A DNA stretch of 64,000 nt, from contig JBBIIK010000010.1 in assembly GCA_037446555.1 (NCBI GenBank), positions 24,011-88,010 on the forward strand. The letters run 5' to 3'. Source of the stretch: JANWVO01 sp037446555 (GTDB taxonomy: Bacteria > Acidobacteriota > Terriglobia > Bryobacterales > Bryobacteraceae). Both the position numbers and the translations under genes were made by a program. The notes below the pieces were generated by a model. That model was not told the DNA's origin, did not search any database, and was given only the letters and a program-made list of their open reading frames with translations. Below are positions 52,977 to 61,814 of the stretch, piece by piece. Every line of letters starts with the position of its first letter. The stretch's first letter is position 1.

Positions 52977-53543
52977 TTGCGGCTCGCGGTCTTTGGCGGC
53001 ACTTTCGATCCCGTTCATACGGCGCATACCCGTGTCGCCCGGGAGGCCGCCGACCGCTTCCGTCTCGACAAGGTCCTCTTCGTGCCCGCCGCGCACCCGC
53101 CGCACAAGCCCGACGGCCAGACGACGCCTTTCGAGCACCGCTACCGCATGGTGGAGCTGGGCTGCGAGGAAGACCCGCGCTTCGGGGCGTCCCGCCTGGA
53201 GGAGGGCGCCGGCAGGAGCTATACGATCCACACCATCGAGAGGCTGCGCAGCGCGCTGGCCCCGGAAGACGAGATCTACTTTCTGATCGGCGCCGACGCT
53301 TTCGCGGAGATCGGCTCCTGGCACCGCAGCGCCGACGTGCTGCGCGCGGTCGAGTTCATCGTGGTTTCAAGACCTGGCTACGAGCTGACGATCCCTGCCG
53401 GAGCGCGCGTCCACAGGCTGGAAACGCTCGCCCTGCCGCTGTCTTCGTCCGAAATCCGCAGGCAACTGGAAGCTACGGGGAGAGCCGAGGGGCTGCATCC
53501 GGCCGTGCTGGAATACATCCGCACCCACAGGCTGTACCGCTGA
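52977..53543 (+). CDS. nadD: Nicotinate-nucleotide adenylyltransferase
   Basis: A 188-aa enzyme of NAD biosynthesis that joins nicotinate mononucleotide to AMP. It has GGTFDPVHTAH (nucleotidyltransferase HxGH-type motif), VPAAHPPHKPDG, FLIGADAFAEIGSWH and the C-terminal LSSSEIRRQL. The start is TTG at 52977; AGGA lies eight bases before it. It sits 32 bases after rnhA. Confidence 0.93.
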   Translation: MRLAVFGGTFDPVHTAHTRVAREAADRFRLDKVLFVPAAHPPHKPDGQTTPFEHRYRMVELGCEEDPRFGASRLEEGAGRSYTIHTIERLRSALAPEDEIYFLIGADAFAEIGSWHRSADVLRAVEFIVVSRPGYELTIPAGARVHRLETLALPLSSSEIRRQLEATGRAEGLHPAVLEYIRTHRLYR

Positions 53544-53589
53544 GGCGGCACGGCTCGGCTAACATGGAAATAAGTCCGTCTCGCCGATC

Positions 53590-56500
53590 ATGAACTGGAA
53601 ATCCCGCCAGCAGGAGCTGATTGCCGCGCTCGAAGAGCGCATTCTGGTGCTCGATGGCGCCATGGGCACGATGCTTCAGCAGCGGAATCCCACCATCGAG
53701 GACTGGGGCGGACCGCAGTTCGAAAACTGCACGGAACACCTGCTTTTCACGCGTCCGGAGTGGATCCGCGACATCCACTGCGCGTATTTCGAGGCCGGCG
53801 CCGACATGGTGGAGACCAACTCCTTCGGCGGCTCCTCCATCACGCTGGCCGAGTTCGGCCTTGAGGCACGCTGCTACGAGATCAACCGCAAGGCGGCGGA
53901 GCTGGCGCGGGAGGCGGCGGCAGCGTTCGAGCGCGCGGGGAGGCCGCGCTTTGTGGCCGGCTCGATGGGGCCGACCACCAAGGCCATCACGGTCACCGGC
54001 GGCGTCACATTTGCGCAGCTTCGCGAGGGCTATAATGAACAGGCCCGCGGCCTGTTCGACGGCGGCGCCGATCTGTTGCTCTTGGAAACCTGCCAGGACA
54101 CGCGCAATGTGAAGGCCGCATTGCTGGCCATTCGCCGCCTGGCGGACGAACTGGGGCGCCCCATCCCCGTCATCGTCTCCGGCACTATCGAAGCCATGGG
54201 CACGATGCTCGCCGGACAGACTGCCGACGCCTTTGTCGTCTCCATCGCCCATGCCGACTTGCTCGCGGTGGGCCTGAACTGCGCCACCGGGCCCGAGTTC
54301 ATGACCGACCACATCCGGACGATCCATGAGCTGGCGCCCTCGCGCGTGTCCTGCTATCCCAATGCAGGCTTGCCCGATGAGGAAGGCCGCTACCTGGAGA
54401 CGCCGGACTCGCTGGCGGCGCAGATGGAGCGGTTTGTCGATCACGGCTGGCTGAACATCGCCGGCGGCTGCTGCGGCACGACGCCGGCCCACATCCGCGC
54501 CATAGCCCAGATGGTGGACGGAAAGCGCCCGCGCGCCCTGCGCCAACCCTCACACCGCGTCTTCTTTTCGGGCATCGAAACGGTGGAGGCGGACGACTCC
54601 ACGCGCCCGCTGCTTGTGGGCGAGCGCACCAACGTGATCGGCTCGCGGTTGTTCAAGCAACTGATCGCGGAGGAGAAGTGGGAAGAGGCCACGGAGATCG
54701 CGCGGCGGCAGGTGCGCGCCGGAGCCCACATCATCGATGTCTGCCTCCAGTCGTCCGACCGCGAGGAACTGGCCGACATCCCGCCTTTCTACGAGCTGCT
54801 GATCCGCAAGATCAAGGCCCCGTTGATGATCGACACCACCGATGCGCGCGCCGTCGAGCTGGCGCTTACCTATTGCCAGGGGCGCGCGATCATCAACTCG
54901 GTGAACCTCGAGGACGGCGAGGAGAAGTTCGAGCGCATCGCCCCGCTGGCGCGCGCCTACGGCGCGGCACTGGTGGTGGGCACGATCGACGAGGACCCCG
55001 TGCAGGCGCAGGCGTTCACGCGCGAGCGCAAGCTGGCGGTGGCGCAGCGGAGCGTGGATCTGCTGGTGAACAAGTACGGGATGCGCCCCGAGGATCTCGT
55101 CATCGATCCGCTCGTGTTCCCCGTCGCCACCGGCGACGAGAACTACATCGGCGGAGCGGTGGAGACGATCGAGGGCGTGCGGCTCGTCAAAGAGAACATC
55201 CCGCACGTTCGTACGATCCTCGGCATTTCCAACGTCAGCTTCGGCCTGGCTCCGGCGGCACGTGAAGTGGTGAACAGCGTCTTCCTTTACCATGCGACCA
55301 AGGCGGCGCTCGACCTGGCCATCGTCAACTCGGAGAAGCTGGAGCGCTTCGCTTCCATTCCGGAGGAGGAGCGGATCCTCGCCGAGCGGCTCCTGTTCAA
55401 TTGGCCCGATCCGGAGAAGTTCCCAGGCGTGAGCGAAGACTGGCGCGAGCAGTCGCGGGAAGAGCGCATCGCCGTCAACCAGCACAACATTGCGGCCATC
55501 ACCGAGTTTTTCCGCAAGGCCGGAGCAAAGCAGAAGAAGTCGGCCGCGCAACTGCCGCTCGACGAGCGGCTCGCGCGCTACATCATCGAGGGCAGCAAGG
55601 ACGGGCTGATCGACGATCTCAACCGGAAGCTGGCCGAGGGCGCCGCGCCGCTCGAAATCATCAACGGCCCCCTGATGCGCGGCATGGACGAGGTGGGACG
55701 GCTGTTCAACAACAATGAGCTGATCGTGGCAGAGGTGCTGCAATCGGCGGAGGCGATGAAGGCGGCGGTGGCGCACCTGCAGCAGTTCATGGAGAAGAGC
55801 AGTGTGCAGGCGCGCGGACGGTTCCTGCTGGCGACGGTGAAGGGCGACGTCCACGACATCGGCAAGAACCTGGTGGAGATCATCTTCTCGAACAACGGCT
55901 ACGAAGTGATCAATCTCGGCATCAAGGTGCCGCCGGAGGACCTGATCCGCGCATTCCACGAGCACAAGCCCGACGCCATCGGGCTGAGCGGGCTGCTGGT
56001 GAAGTCCGCCCAACAGATGGTGGTGACGGGAGAAGACCTGCGCGATGCGGGCGTGCGCGTGCCTTTGCTGGTGGGCGGCGCGGCGCTGAGCGAGAAGTTC
56101 ACGGTGACCAGGATCGCGCCCGCCTACCAGTCGCCTACGTTCTACGCGAAGGACGCGATGACAGGGCTTCAGATCATGAACGGGCTGATGGACCCGGCGG
56201 CGCGGGATCAGCTGTTGGCGTCATCTGGCGCGCCTTCCCCGCACGCGCCCGAGGGCGAGACGGAGCGGATGGACAAGATCGCCGTCGATGCGGGCACGTC
56301 GCGCTCGCCGAAGGTGCGGACGGACGTGCCGGTTCCTCCCGCGCCTTATACGGACCGCCGCGTTCGCACGCTGGCGAATCTGGCCGAGATCTGGACCTAC
56401 ATCAACCCGCACATGCTGTACGGGCGCCACCTTGGATTCAATGGGAATTTCGAGCAGGCGCTGAAAGAACGGGACGAGAAGGCGGTTGCGCTCCACCACG

Positions 56501-57132
56501 ACGTGGAGGAGGTGAAGCAGAAAGCGGCGCGGTTCCTGCGCGCTCGGGGCGTGTGGCAGTTTTTCGAGGCGGAGCGGCACGGGAATTCCATCGCATTGTT
56601 CGAACCGGGCGCGGCGGCGCCGCTCCACATCTTCACGTTCGAGAGGCAGCGCAAGAAAGACGGGCTTTGCCTGAGCGACTACGTGCTCGATCCTGACGCC
56701 GCCGGCCGCCGCGACCGCATCGCGCTGTTTGTGGTGACCGCCGGTGAGGGCGTGCGCGAGGCGTCGGAAGAGGCCAAGCAGGCGGGGCGGTTCTTTGAGG
56801 CGCATTGCCTGCAGGCGCTAGCGATTGAGACGGCGGAAGCAGCCGCGGAATGGCTCCACCGCCGGCTGCGCGAGGAGTGGGGCTTCCCGGATCCTCCGGG
56901 AATGACGATGCAGCAGCGCTTCACCTCGCGCTACCGGGGCAAGCGCTACAGCTTCGGTTATCCGGCGTGCCCGAACCTCGACGACCAGCAGGGGATCTGG
57001 AAGCTGCTGCGGCCGGAGGAGATCGGCGTGCGCCTCACCGAAGGCATGATGATGGAGCCCGAGGCGAGCGTCAGCGCGCTTCTGTTCCATCATCCCGACT
57101 GCGCCTATTTCTCGGTGGAAGCGACGGACTGA
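53590..57132 (+). CDS. metH: Cobalamin-dependent methionine synthase
   Basis: A 1180-aa four-module enzyme that transfers methyl from 5-methyl-THF to homocysteine through cobalamin. Residues 1-310: homocysteine domain (LDGAMGTML, GLNCATGP, GGCCGTTPAH). About 335-610: pterin domain (LLVGERTNVIGS, NSVNLEDGEE). About 640-870: helical cap and B12 Rossmann domain with DVHDIGKN (His is the lower cobalt ligand) and GLSGLLVKS. About 890-1175: SAM-dependent reactivation domain with RGKRYSFGYPACPN. All modules are present and the length is standard. It follows nadD by 46 bases, too short for a riboswitch. Confidence 0.96.
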   Translation: MNWKSRQQELIAALEERILVLDGAMGTMLQQRNPTIEDWGGPQFENCTEHLLFTRPEWIRDIHCAYFEAGADMVETNSFGGSSITLAEFGLEARCYEINRKAAELAREAAAAFERAGRPRFVAGSMGPTTKAITVTGGVTFAQLREGYNEQARGLFDGGADLLLLETCQDTRNVKAALLAIRRLADELGRPIPVIVSGTIEAMGTMLAGQTADAFVVSIAHADLLAVGLNCATGPEFMTDHIRTIHELAPSRVSCYPNAGLPDEEGRYLETPDSLAAQMERFVDHGWLNIAGGCCGTTPAHIRAIAQMVDGKRPRALRQPSHRVFFSGIETVEADDSTRPLLVGERTNVIGSRLFKQLIAEEKWEEATEIARRQVRAGAHIIDVCLQSSDREELADIPPFYELLIRKIKAPLMIDTTDARAVELALTYCQGRAIINSVNLEDGEEKFERIAPLARAYGAALVVGTIDEDPVQAQAFTRERKLAVAQRSVDLLVNKYGMRPEDLVIDPLVFPVATGDENYIGGAVETIEGVRLVKENIPHVRTILGISNVSFGLAPAAREVVNSVFLYHATKAALDLAIVNSEKLERFASIPEEERILAERLLFNWPDPEKFPGVSEDWREQSREERIAVNQHNIAAITEFFRKAGAKQKKSAAQLPLDERLARYIIEGSKDGLIDDLNRKLAEGAAPLEIINGPLMRGMDEVGRLFNNNELIVAEVLQSAEAMKAAVAHLQQFMEKSSVQARGRFLLATVKGDVHDIGKNLVEIIFSNNGYEVINLGIKVPPEDLIRAFHEHKPDAIGLSGLLVKSAQQMVVTGEDLRDAGVRVPLLVGGAALSEKFTVTRIAPAYQSPTFYAKDAMTGLQIMNGLMDPAARDQLLASSGAPSPHAPEGETERMDKIAVDAGTSRSPKVRTDVPVPPAPYTDRRVRTLANLAEIWTYINPHMLYGRHLGFNGNFEQALKERDEKAVALHHDVEEVKQKAARFLRARGVWQFFEAERHGNSIALFEPGAAAPLHIFTFERQRKKDGLCLSDYVLDPDAAGRRDRIALFVVTAGEGVREASEEAKQAGRFFEAHCLQALAIETAEAAAEWLHRRLREEWGFPDPPGMTMQQRFTSRYRGKRYSFGYPACPNLDDQQGIWKLLRPEEIGVRLTEGMMMEPEASVSALLFHHPDCAYFSVEATD

Positions 57133-57376
57133 CACGCCCGCCGTCAGCGCGCGGCCCATCGGGGGAAGTGCCATGGCAGGGCGCTTCCATGCGGGCCGGA
57201 TCCTCCCTGCCGGAAGGGCCTCCCACACTCGCCTGCCTGTTGCAAGCCGGCTGCGGGCGATTCGCCCGGGTGGCCGATTGGCGCCCGGAGACGAGCGGGT
57301 TCCAGCGCCCTTCCGGGTCTCTTCGATCTATTCAGGAAGCAGTGCGCCAAAGCATCCTCTGCGGAGAGCATGAAGT

Positions 57377-58069
57377 ATGACATTGACATCCGGGTCGCTT
57401 CAGAGATTTGTGCAATCCGCCGGCAACGCGGATTTGGCGGAAGCGTGGAGCGGTCTGGCGAAGCACTTTGGCGATGATGTGCTGTTCGTGCGGCAGCAGC
57501 CGCGCAACGGCGACTTGAGTATCCTCACTGCGCCTTCCGACCGAGATCCGAAAAACACGCCTCCTCCTGTTCATAGAGTTGTCGTGGAGATCTTCCGCGC
57601 TCATGGGTTCGAGGCACACCGGAACAACAGCATTTTTGCGTATATTCACCGCAAAAGCTACATTGCTCCCGACAAATCAGCCGCCGATTCCACGCATATC
57701 CTCCTGCCGATTCGGCCCCTTCGCTGTACGTTTTCACCCCTCGTTCATGATCTTCCGCTCGATCTTTTCCCTGCTGCGACGCTGAAAACAATCTTCCCGA
57801 ACCTTGAAAATATCCTTGCCCGGGCCGGAGTGCGGCTGGATGGGGCAGTATCGATCCAGAGGATCGCCGAGAAGCTGAGCGACAACAAGGACCTCATCGG
57901 CGAGGCCTTCCGGGATGCCCGGAGCGGCGAATTTCTGCGAAAATTCGAGTACAGGCGGGAGGGAACATTCACGAGAGAGGACGTGGAGCGAGCTGCAAAG
58001 AATCACTCCGAGATCCTCTTTGCCGGCGAGGTATTTCTCATCCACTCGAGCCTTTTGCCAGATCTCTGA
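57377..58069 (+). CDS. Unrecognised 230-aa protein
   Basis: A 230-aa soluble protein with no signal peptide and no family that I can recognise. It is charged, helix-rich in the C-terminal half (IAEKLSDNKDLIGEAFRDA, GTFTREDVERAAKNHSEILF) and contains several aromatic/basic patches (HGFEAHRNNSIFAYIHRKSY). Base composition looks visibly lower in GC than metH before it and the genes after it, suggesting recent acquisition or weak selection. The ATG has a possible GGAGAG ribosome binding site. It may be an orphan gene; I assign no function. Confidence 0.6.
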   Translation: MTLTSGSLQRFVQSAGNADLAEAWSGLAKHFGDDVLFVRQQPRNGDLSILTAPSDRDPKNTPPPVHRVVVEIFRAHGFEAHRNNSIFAYIHRKSYIAPDKSAADSTHILLPIRPLRCTFSPLVHDLPLDLFPAATLKTIFPNLENILARAGVRLDGAVSIQRIAEKLSDNKDLIGEAFRDARSGEFLRKFEYRREGTFTREDVERAAKNHSEILFAGEVFLIHSSLLPDL

Positions 58070-58245
58070 CGGGAAAGCCGGGACCGGATCCGCGGCGTTC
58101 TGCGCTCCCGAACAGAGTGCAAAGCGTCGCGGACAAGGGTAGAGGCACGTGTTTCACTCTCCCGGCGGCGCGTATTTTTCACGTGGCCGCGGCGGACTGA
58201 AGGCGGCGCGCACGGCGGAGTGCGCCGCGGCGCCGGATCCATGGG

Positions 58246-58941
58246 CTACCAGTCCACTCTCTTCCCGATCTCGAGTTCCCAGACGCGGATGTCGGACTCT
58301 GCCAGCAGGCTGGCGAGCTCGGCGGGCGTGCCGGCAAGCACGGGGAACGTGCCGTAATGCATGGGGATGATGGTGCGGACTTTCAGCAGGCGCGCCGCCA
58401 GAGCCGCCTGCTGGGGCCCCATGGTGAAGTGATCGCCGATGGGGAGGAACGCCAGCTCGGGCTGATAGAGTTCGGCGATCAACGCCATGTCGCCGAACAC
58501 CGCCGTATCGCCGGCGAAGTAGGCGCGGCGCCCGTCGGGCATGTGCAGCACAAAGCCCGCGGGTTCGCCTCCGTAGACGAACTTGCCGTCGTCGAGGATG
58601 CCCGACGAGTGCTTGGCATCGGTCATGGTGACCTTCATGGCGCCTGCCTGCTGCGTGCCGCCCTTGTTCATCGCGGAGGTGTTCTCCACGCCCTTGGATT
58701 CGAGCCAGGAGCAGATCTCGAAGTTCGAGATCACCTGCGGGCGGAAGCGCCTCGCGAGCGAAACGGCGCCGTGGATGTGATCGAAGTGGCCGTGCGTGAT
58801 GAGCATCGTGTCGATGCGCGAAAAATCGCGCCCGGCGGGAAACGAAGGATTGCCGTCGACCCAGGGATCGATGACGACGGTCTGCCCGTTGTCCAGGATG
58901 AGTTCGAACGTGCCGTGTCCAAGCCAGGTGATGCCGTTCAT
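58246..58941 (-). CDS. Metallo-beta-lactamase-fold hydrolase (UPF0173)
   Basis: A 231-aa metal-dependent hydrolase. The HxHxDH motif is THGHFDHIHG, with further ligands in FAGDTAVFGDM and IPMHYGTFPVL. The starting motif WLGHGTFEL and GDHFTMGP identify the UPF0173/UlaG-like group. Substrate unknown. It runs on the minus strand, 31 bases downstream of the PEBP-like gene. Confidence 0.9.
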   Translation of the reverse strand: MNGITWLGHGTFELILDNGQTVVIDPWVDGNPSFPAGRDFSRIDTMLITHGHFDHIHGAVSLARRFRPQVISNFEICSWLESKGVENTSAMNKGGTQQAGAMKVTMTDAKHSSGILDDGKFVYGGEPAGFVLHMPDGRRAYFAGDTAVFGDMALIAELYQPELAFLPIGDHFTMGPQQAALAARLLKVRTIIPMHYGTFPVLAGTPAELASLLAESDIRVWELEIGKRVDW

Positions 58942-58972
58942 GCCTTCATTCTAAGCTGGCCGGCGCGGAGCT

Positions 58973-59431
58973 TCACTTGCGCTCGTAGCGGCCCATGACG
59001 GCGCATTCGTCGATGATGTGGCCGCGGAGAGCCTTGTCGAACTCATGGCGCTTGACGCCGGCGGAGACCATCAGGTGCCGCGTATCCAGCGCGTAGAGCC
59101 GGAAGTAGTAACGGTGCGGGCCGTGGCCGCGCGGCGGCATGGGGCCGTTGTAGCCTTCTTTTCCGAAATCGTTCACGCCGCTGTAGCCCAGCCTGCCGGG
59201 CACGAACCCTTCCGCCAGCCCGGTGTCCGTCACCGGGATGTCCCACAGGATCCAGTGCGTCCACAAGCCGCCTGGAGCGTCGGGATCGTCCATGACGAGC
59301 GCCAGGCTGCGCGTGCCCGGTGGAATGTCCTGCCACTCCAGCGCGGGACTCAGGTCCTCCCCTTCGCCCGTGTGGCGGGCGGGAATCCAGCCGCCCTCGT
59401 CGAAGGCGAGCGAGCGAATCCGGAAAGCCAT
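58973..59431 (-). CDS. YbhB/YbcL-family (PEBP-like) protein
   Basis: A 152-aa phosphatidylethanolamine-binding-protein homologue. Conserved pieces are LSPALEWQDIP, SLALVMDDPDAP, THWILWDIP, GYNGPMPPRGHGPHRYYFRLYALD. It lacks a signal peptide, so it is cytosolic. Function in bacteria is not established. A GGAGG ribosome binding site lies directly before the ATG. It is 19 bases downstream of the GH3 gene. Confidence 0.93.
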   Translation of the reverse strand: MAFRIRSLAFDEGGWIPARHTGEGEDLSPALEWQDIPPGTRSLALVMDDPDAPGGLWTHWILWDIPVTDTGLAEGFVPGRLGYSGVNDFGKEGYNGPMPPRGHGPHRYYFRLYALDTRHLMVSAGVKRHEFDKALRGHIIDECAVMGRYERK

Positions 59432-59450
59432 AAGAACCTCCTTCGGCGAA

Positions 59451-61208
59451 TCAATCCGGCTTCTCTATCTTGATCCCGAAACCGGCCGGTGCCAAGCCCG
59501 GGATCGTGACCGGCAGGCGGCCGGCGACGGGCGCCTCCCCGAAGACCGCGCGTACGACCGCCTCCTCGCTCACCCGCGCCGTGCTGAAGGCCGCCACATA
59601 GGCAGCCACTTCCGGATAGGTGCGCAGCAGGTAGGGGTTGCCGAAGGCGATGAGGATCACCGGGCGGCCGGAATTCAGGAGCCGCTTCAGGAGGCCAGGA
59701 TAGCCGCCCGCCAGATCGACGCTGCCGCGGTAGGCGGAGGCCGTGACATAGGCGGCAGCCACGATGGCGCCGCACGATGCGGCCTTTTCAGCCTGCGCGG
59801 CAGATTCCGATTCAGGCAGCGAAGGATCCAGCAGGGCCGCGCCGCGGATGCCGCGGGAGCGCAGCTCTTCGAGCAGCCCGAGCCCCTGCGTGGAGAAGCG
59901 GCTCCCGGAGAGGATGAACCAGCAGGCGCTGTCGCGCTGCTTCAAAGGAACTGCGCCGCCGTCGTTTTTCACGAGCGTCACCGCCTTCTGCGCCGTGGAG
60001 CGCGCCGCAGCGAAGTCGTCCGGATCGAGCAGCGCATCGGGAATCCCCTCGATTCGCACGAAGCGCTGCCGGAAGAGCCCCAGGCGAAGCTTGGCGCGGA
60101 GGATTTTCATTACGGAGGCATCGATCCGCGCCTGTGTAAGGCGTCCCTGCCGCAGCGCCTCCACGACGCCGCGCACGGCGGCGCGCGGGTCCTGCGGGAT
60201 CAGCAGCAGGTCGTTTCCCGCTTCAAGGGCGCGCACCGCCGCCTCGCCGGGCGGGAACATTTGCGTGAGCCCGCGCATGTCCATGGCGTCAGTGGTGAGA
60301 ATGCCGCGGAAGCCGAGTTGATCCCGCAGCAGCCCCGTCATGATCCTGCGCGACACGGTGGCAGGGATCTGCTCCGGCTCGAGCGCGGGCACCGCCAGAT
60401 GCGCTGTCATGACGGCATCGACGCCCGCATCGATGGCGGCGCGAAAGGGCACAAGCTCCACGGCGTCGAGCCGCGCCAGGTCCGCCGTGACGACTCCGAG
60501 GCCCATGTGGCTGTCCGTGCTCGTGTCGCCGTGCCCGGGGAAGTGCTTCACGGTCACCAGCACGGGCGCGCCCGGCTGCGAGTGCGCGCCTTCAATATAA
60601 GCTCGGACGAGCCGCGCCATCCGCTGCGGGTCTTCGCCGAAGCTGCGGATGTTGATGATCGGATTGTCCGGGTTGTTGTTGACGTCGGCGTCGGGCGCGA
60701 AGATCCAATGCACGCCCATCGCGCGCGCCTCCCGCGCTGTCGCCCGTCCGAGCCCCCGCACGCCCTCCACGTCGTCCGCCGCTGCATAAGCCATGGCATG
60801 AGGGAACGGCACAGTGGAGGTCATACGCATGCTGGCGCCGCGCTCGAAGTCTCCGGCGACGATCAGCGGCAGGCGCGCGAGCCGCTGCATGCGGTTCAGG
60901 AACGCCGCCATCTGGTAGGGATCGGCGCGCTCCACCACGCCGTCGCGGACGCGGTTGAGCACGATCAGCCCGCCCACGCGCAGCTCCCGCACGAGCGATT
61001 CGTACTCTTGCCAGGCGGGGCTGCGCGGATTCGGCGCATCGCCGTAGAAAGGCGCCATCACGAGTTGCGCCACGCGCTCGGCGGGCGTGAGCGAATGCAG
61101 CCACTGCCGGGCGGGATCGGCAGAAGATTTCGCCGGAGGCTGCGCGGCGGGCGCGGACAGCGCGGCGCAGGCAAGAATCAGCGAAAACAGCGGGTTGCGC
61201 ACAACCAC
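59451..61208 (-). CDS. Exported GH3 beta-N-acetylhexosaminidase-like enzyme
   Basis: A 585-aa protein with a signal peptide (FSLILACAALSAPAAQP). The GH3 N-terminal barrel carries VKHFPGHGDTSTDSH, the NagZ-type motif whose His/Asp act as acid-base dyad. FRGILTTDAMDMRGL contains the nucleophile Asp. A C-terminal alpha/beta domain (aa 400-585, with VILIAFGNPYLL) is retained, unlike single-domain NagZ. Likely removes GlcNAc residues from peptidoglycan or chitin fragments in the periplasm. GTG start. Confidence 0.88.
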   Translation of the reverse strand: MVVRNPLFSLILACAALSAPAAQPPAKSSADPARQWLHSLTPAERVAQLVMAPFYGDAPNPRSPAWQEYESLVRELRVGGLIVLNRVRDGVVERADPYQMAAFLNRMQRLARLPLIVAGDFERGASMRMTSTVPFPHAMAYAAADDVEGVRGLGRATAREARAMGVHWIFAPDADVNNNPDNPIINIRSFGEDPQRMARLVRAYIEGAHSQPGAPVLVTVKHFPGHGDTSTDSHMGLGVVTADLARLDAVELVPFRAAIDAGVDAVMTAHLAVPALEPEQIPATVSRRIMTGLLRDQLGFRGILTTDAMDMRGLTQMFPPGEAAVRALEAGNDLLLIPQDPRAAVRGVVEALRQGRLTQARIDASVMKILRAKLRLGLFRQRFVRIEGIPDALLDPDDFAAARSTAQKAVTLVKNDGGAVPLKQRDSACWFILSGSRFSTQGLGLLEELRSRGIRGAALLDPSLPESESAAQAEKAASCGAIVAAAYVTASAYRGSVDLAGGYPGLLKRLLNSGRPVILIAFGNPYLLRTYPEVAAYVAAFSTARVSEEAVVRAVFGEAPVAGRLPVTIPGLAPAGFGIKIEKPD

Positions 61209-61240
61209 AGGCTAGCGCAGAGGCAGCGGGCGAAAATGCG

Positions 61241-61699
61241 TCAGGCGCGCCCGGTCTTCCGCGCCGCCTTGCGCTTCGGCGCCGGCTCGGATGCCGGGGG
61301 CTTTCGCGCGGCGGTCAGCAGGCGGTGAACGGTGCTGGTGAGGTGATGCACCTCGCGGGCGTTCTTCATGATCACCGTGTCGGCGCCCGTGTTGAGTTCA
61401 TTCAGCCCAAGCGCCTCGACAAAGCCGGACAACAAGACGATGGGCACTTCGGGCTTTCGCTTGCGCAACTCGGCGATGAAGCGCGTGCCGTCCATGTCGG
61501 GCATGCGGAAATCGGTCACCACCAGGTCGTAGCGGTGCCGCTCGAAGAGTTTGAGCCCAGAGGCGGCGTCTTCGGCGCAGTCGACCGTATGGCCGAACTC
61601 GGCCAGGATCGCTTTGCGGGCGGACAATCCCGAGCGGTTGTCATCAACCAGGAGGATGCGGGCGGGAGGAGCAGGAGTGGAACTTTTCCGCAACGTCAT
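61241..61699 (-). CDS. Single-domain response regulator with basic tail
   Basis: A 152-aa CheY-like receiver. LLVDDNRSGL gives the acidic pair (D19/D20), VVTDFRMPDMDG the phosphorylation site D63, VLLSG the Ser switch residue (S91), and VIMKN the lysine K112. No output domain is present; instead the tail is very basic (PAPKRKAARKTGRA), which could bind nucleic acid or a partner. No histidine kinase is encoded nearby. Confidence 0.92.
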   Translation of the reverse strand: MTLRKSSTPAPPARILLVDDNRSGLSARKAILAEFGHTVDCAEDAASGLKLFERHRYDLVVTDFRMPDMDGTRFIAELRKRKPEVPIVLLSGFVEALGLNELNTGADTVIMKNAREVHHLTSTVHRLLTAARKPPASEPAPKRKAARKTGRA

Positions 61700-61814
61700 G
61701 CGCGAAAACCATGCTGAAAGTAACAGACCCGTGGAGCGGGTGTCAACGCGTCCCTAACACACTGTGCGGCGGAAGGATTTTTCTCTTGACTTCGCGCGCG
61801 GCTTGTGTTGGGGC

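Noticed and set aside
53544..53589. A SAM or cobalamin riboswitch upstream of metH
   Set aside because: Only 46 bases separate nadD and metH; there is no room for a known aptamer and no B12-box-like sequence.
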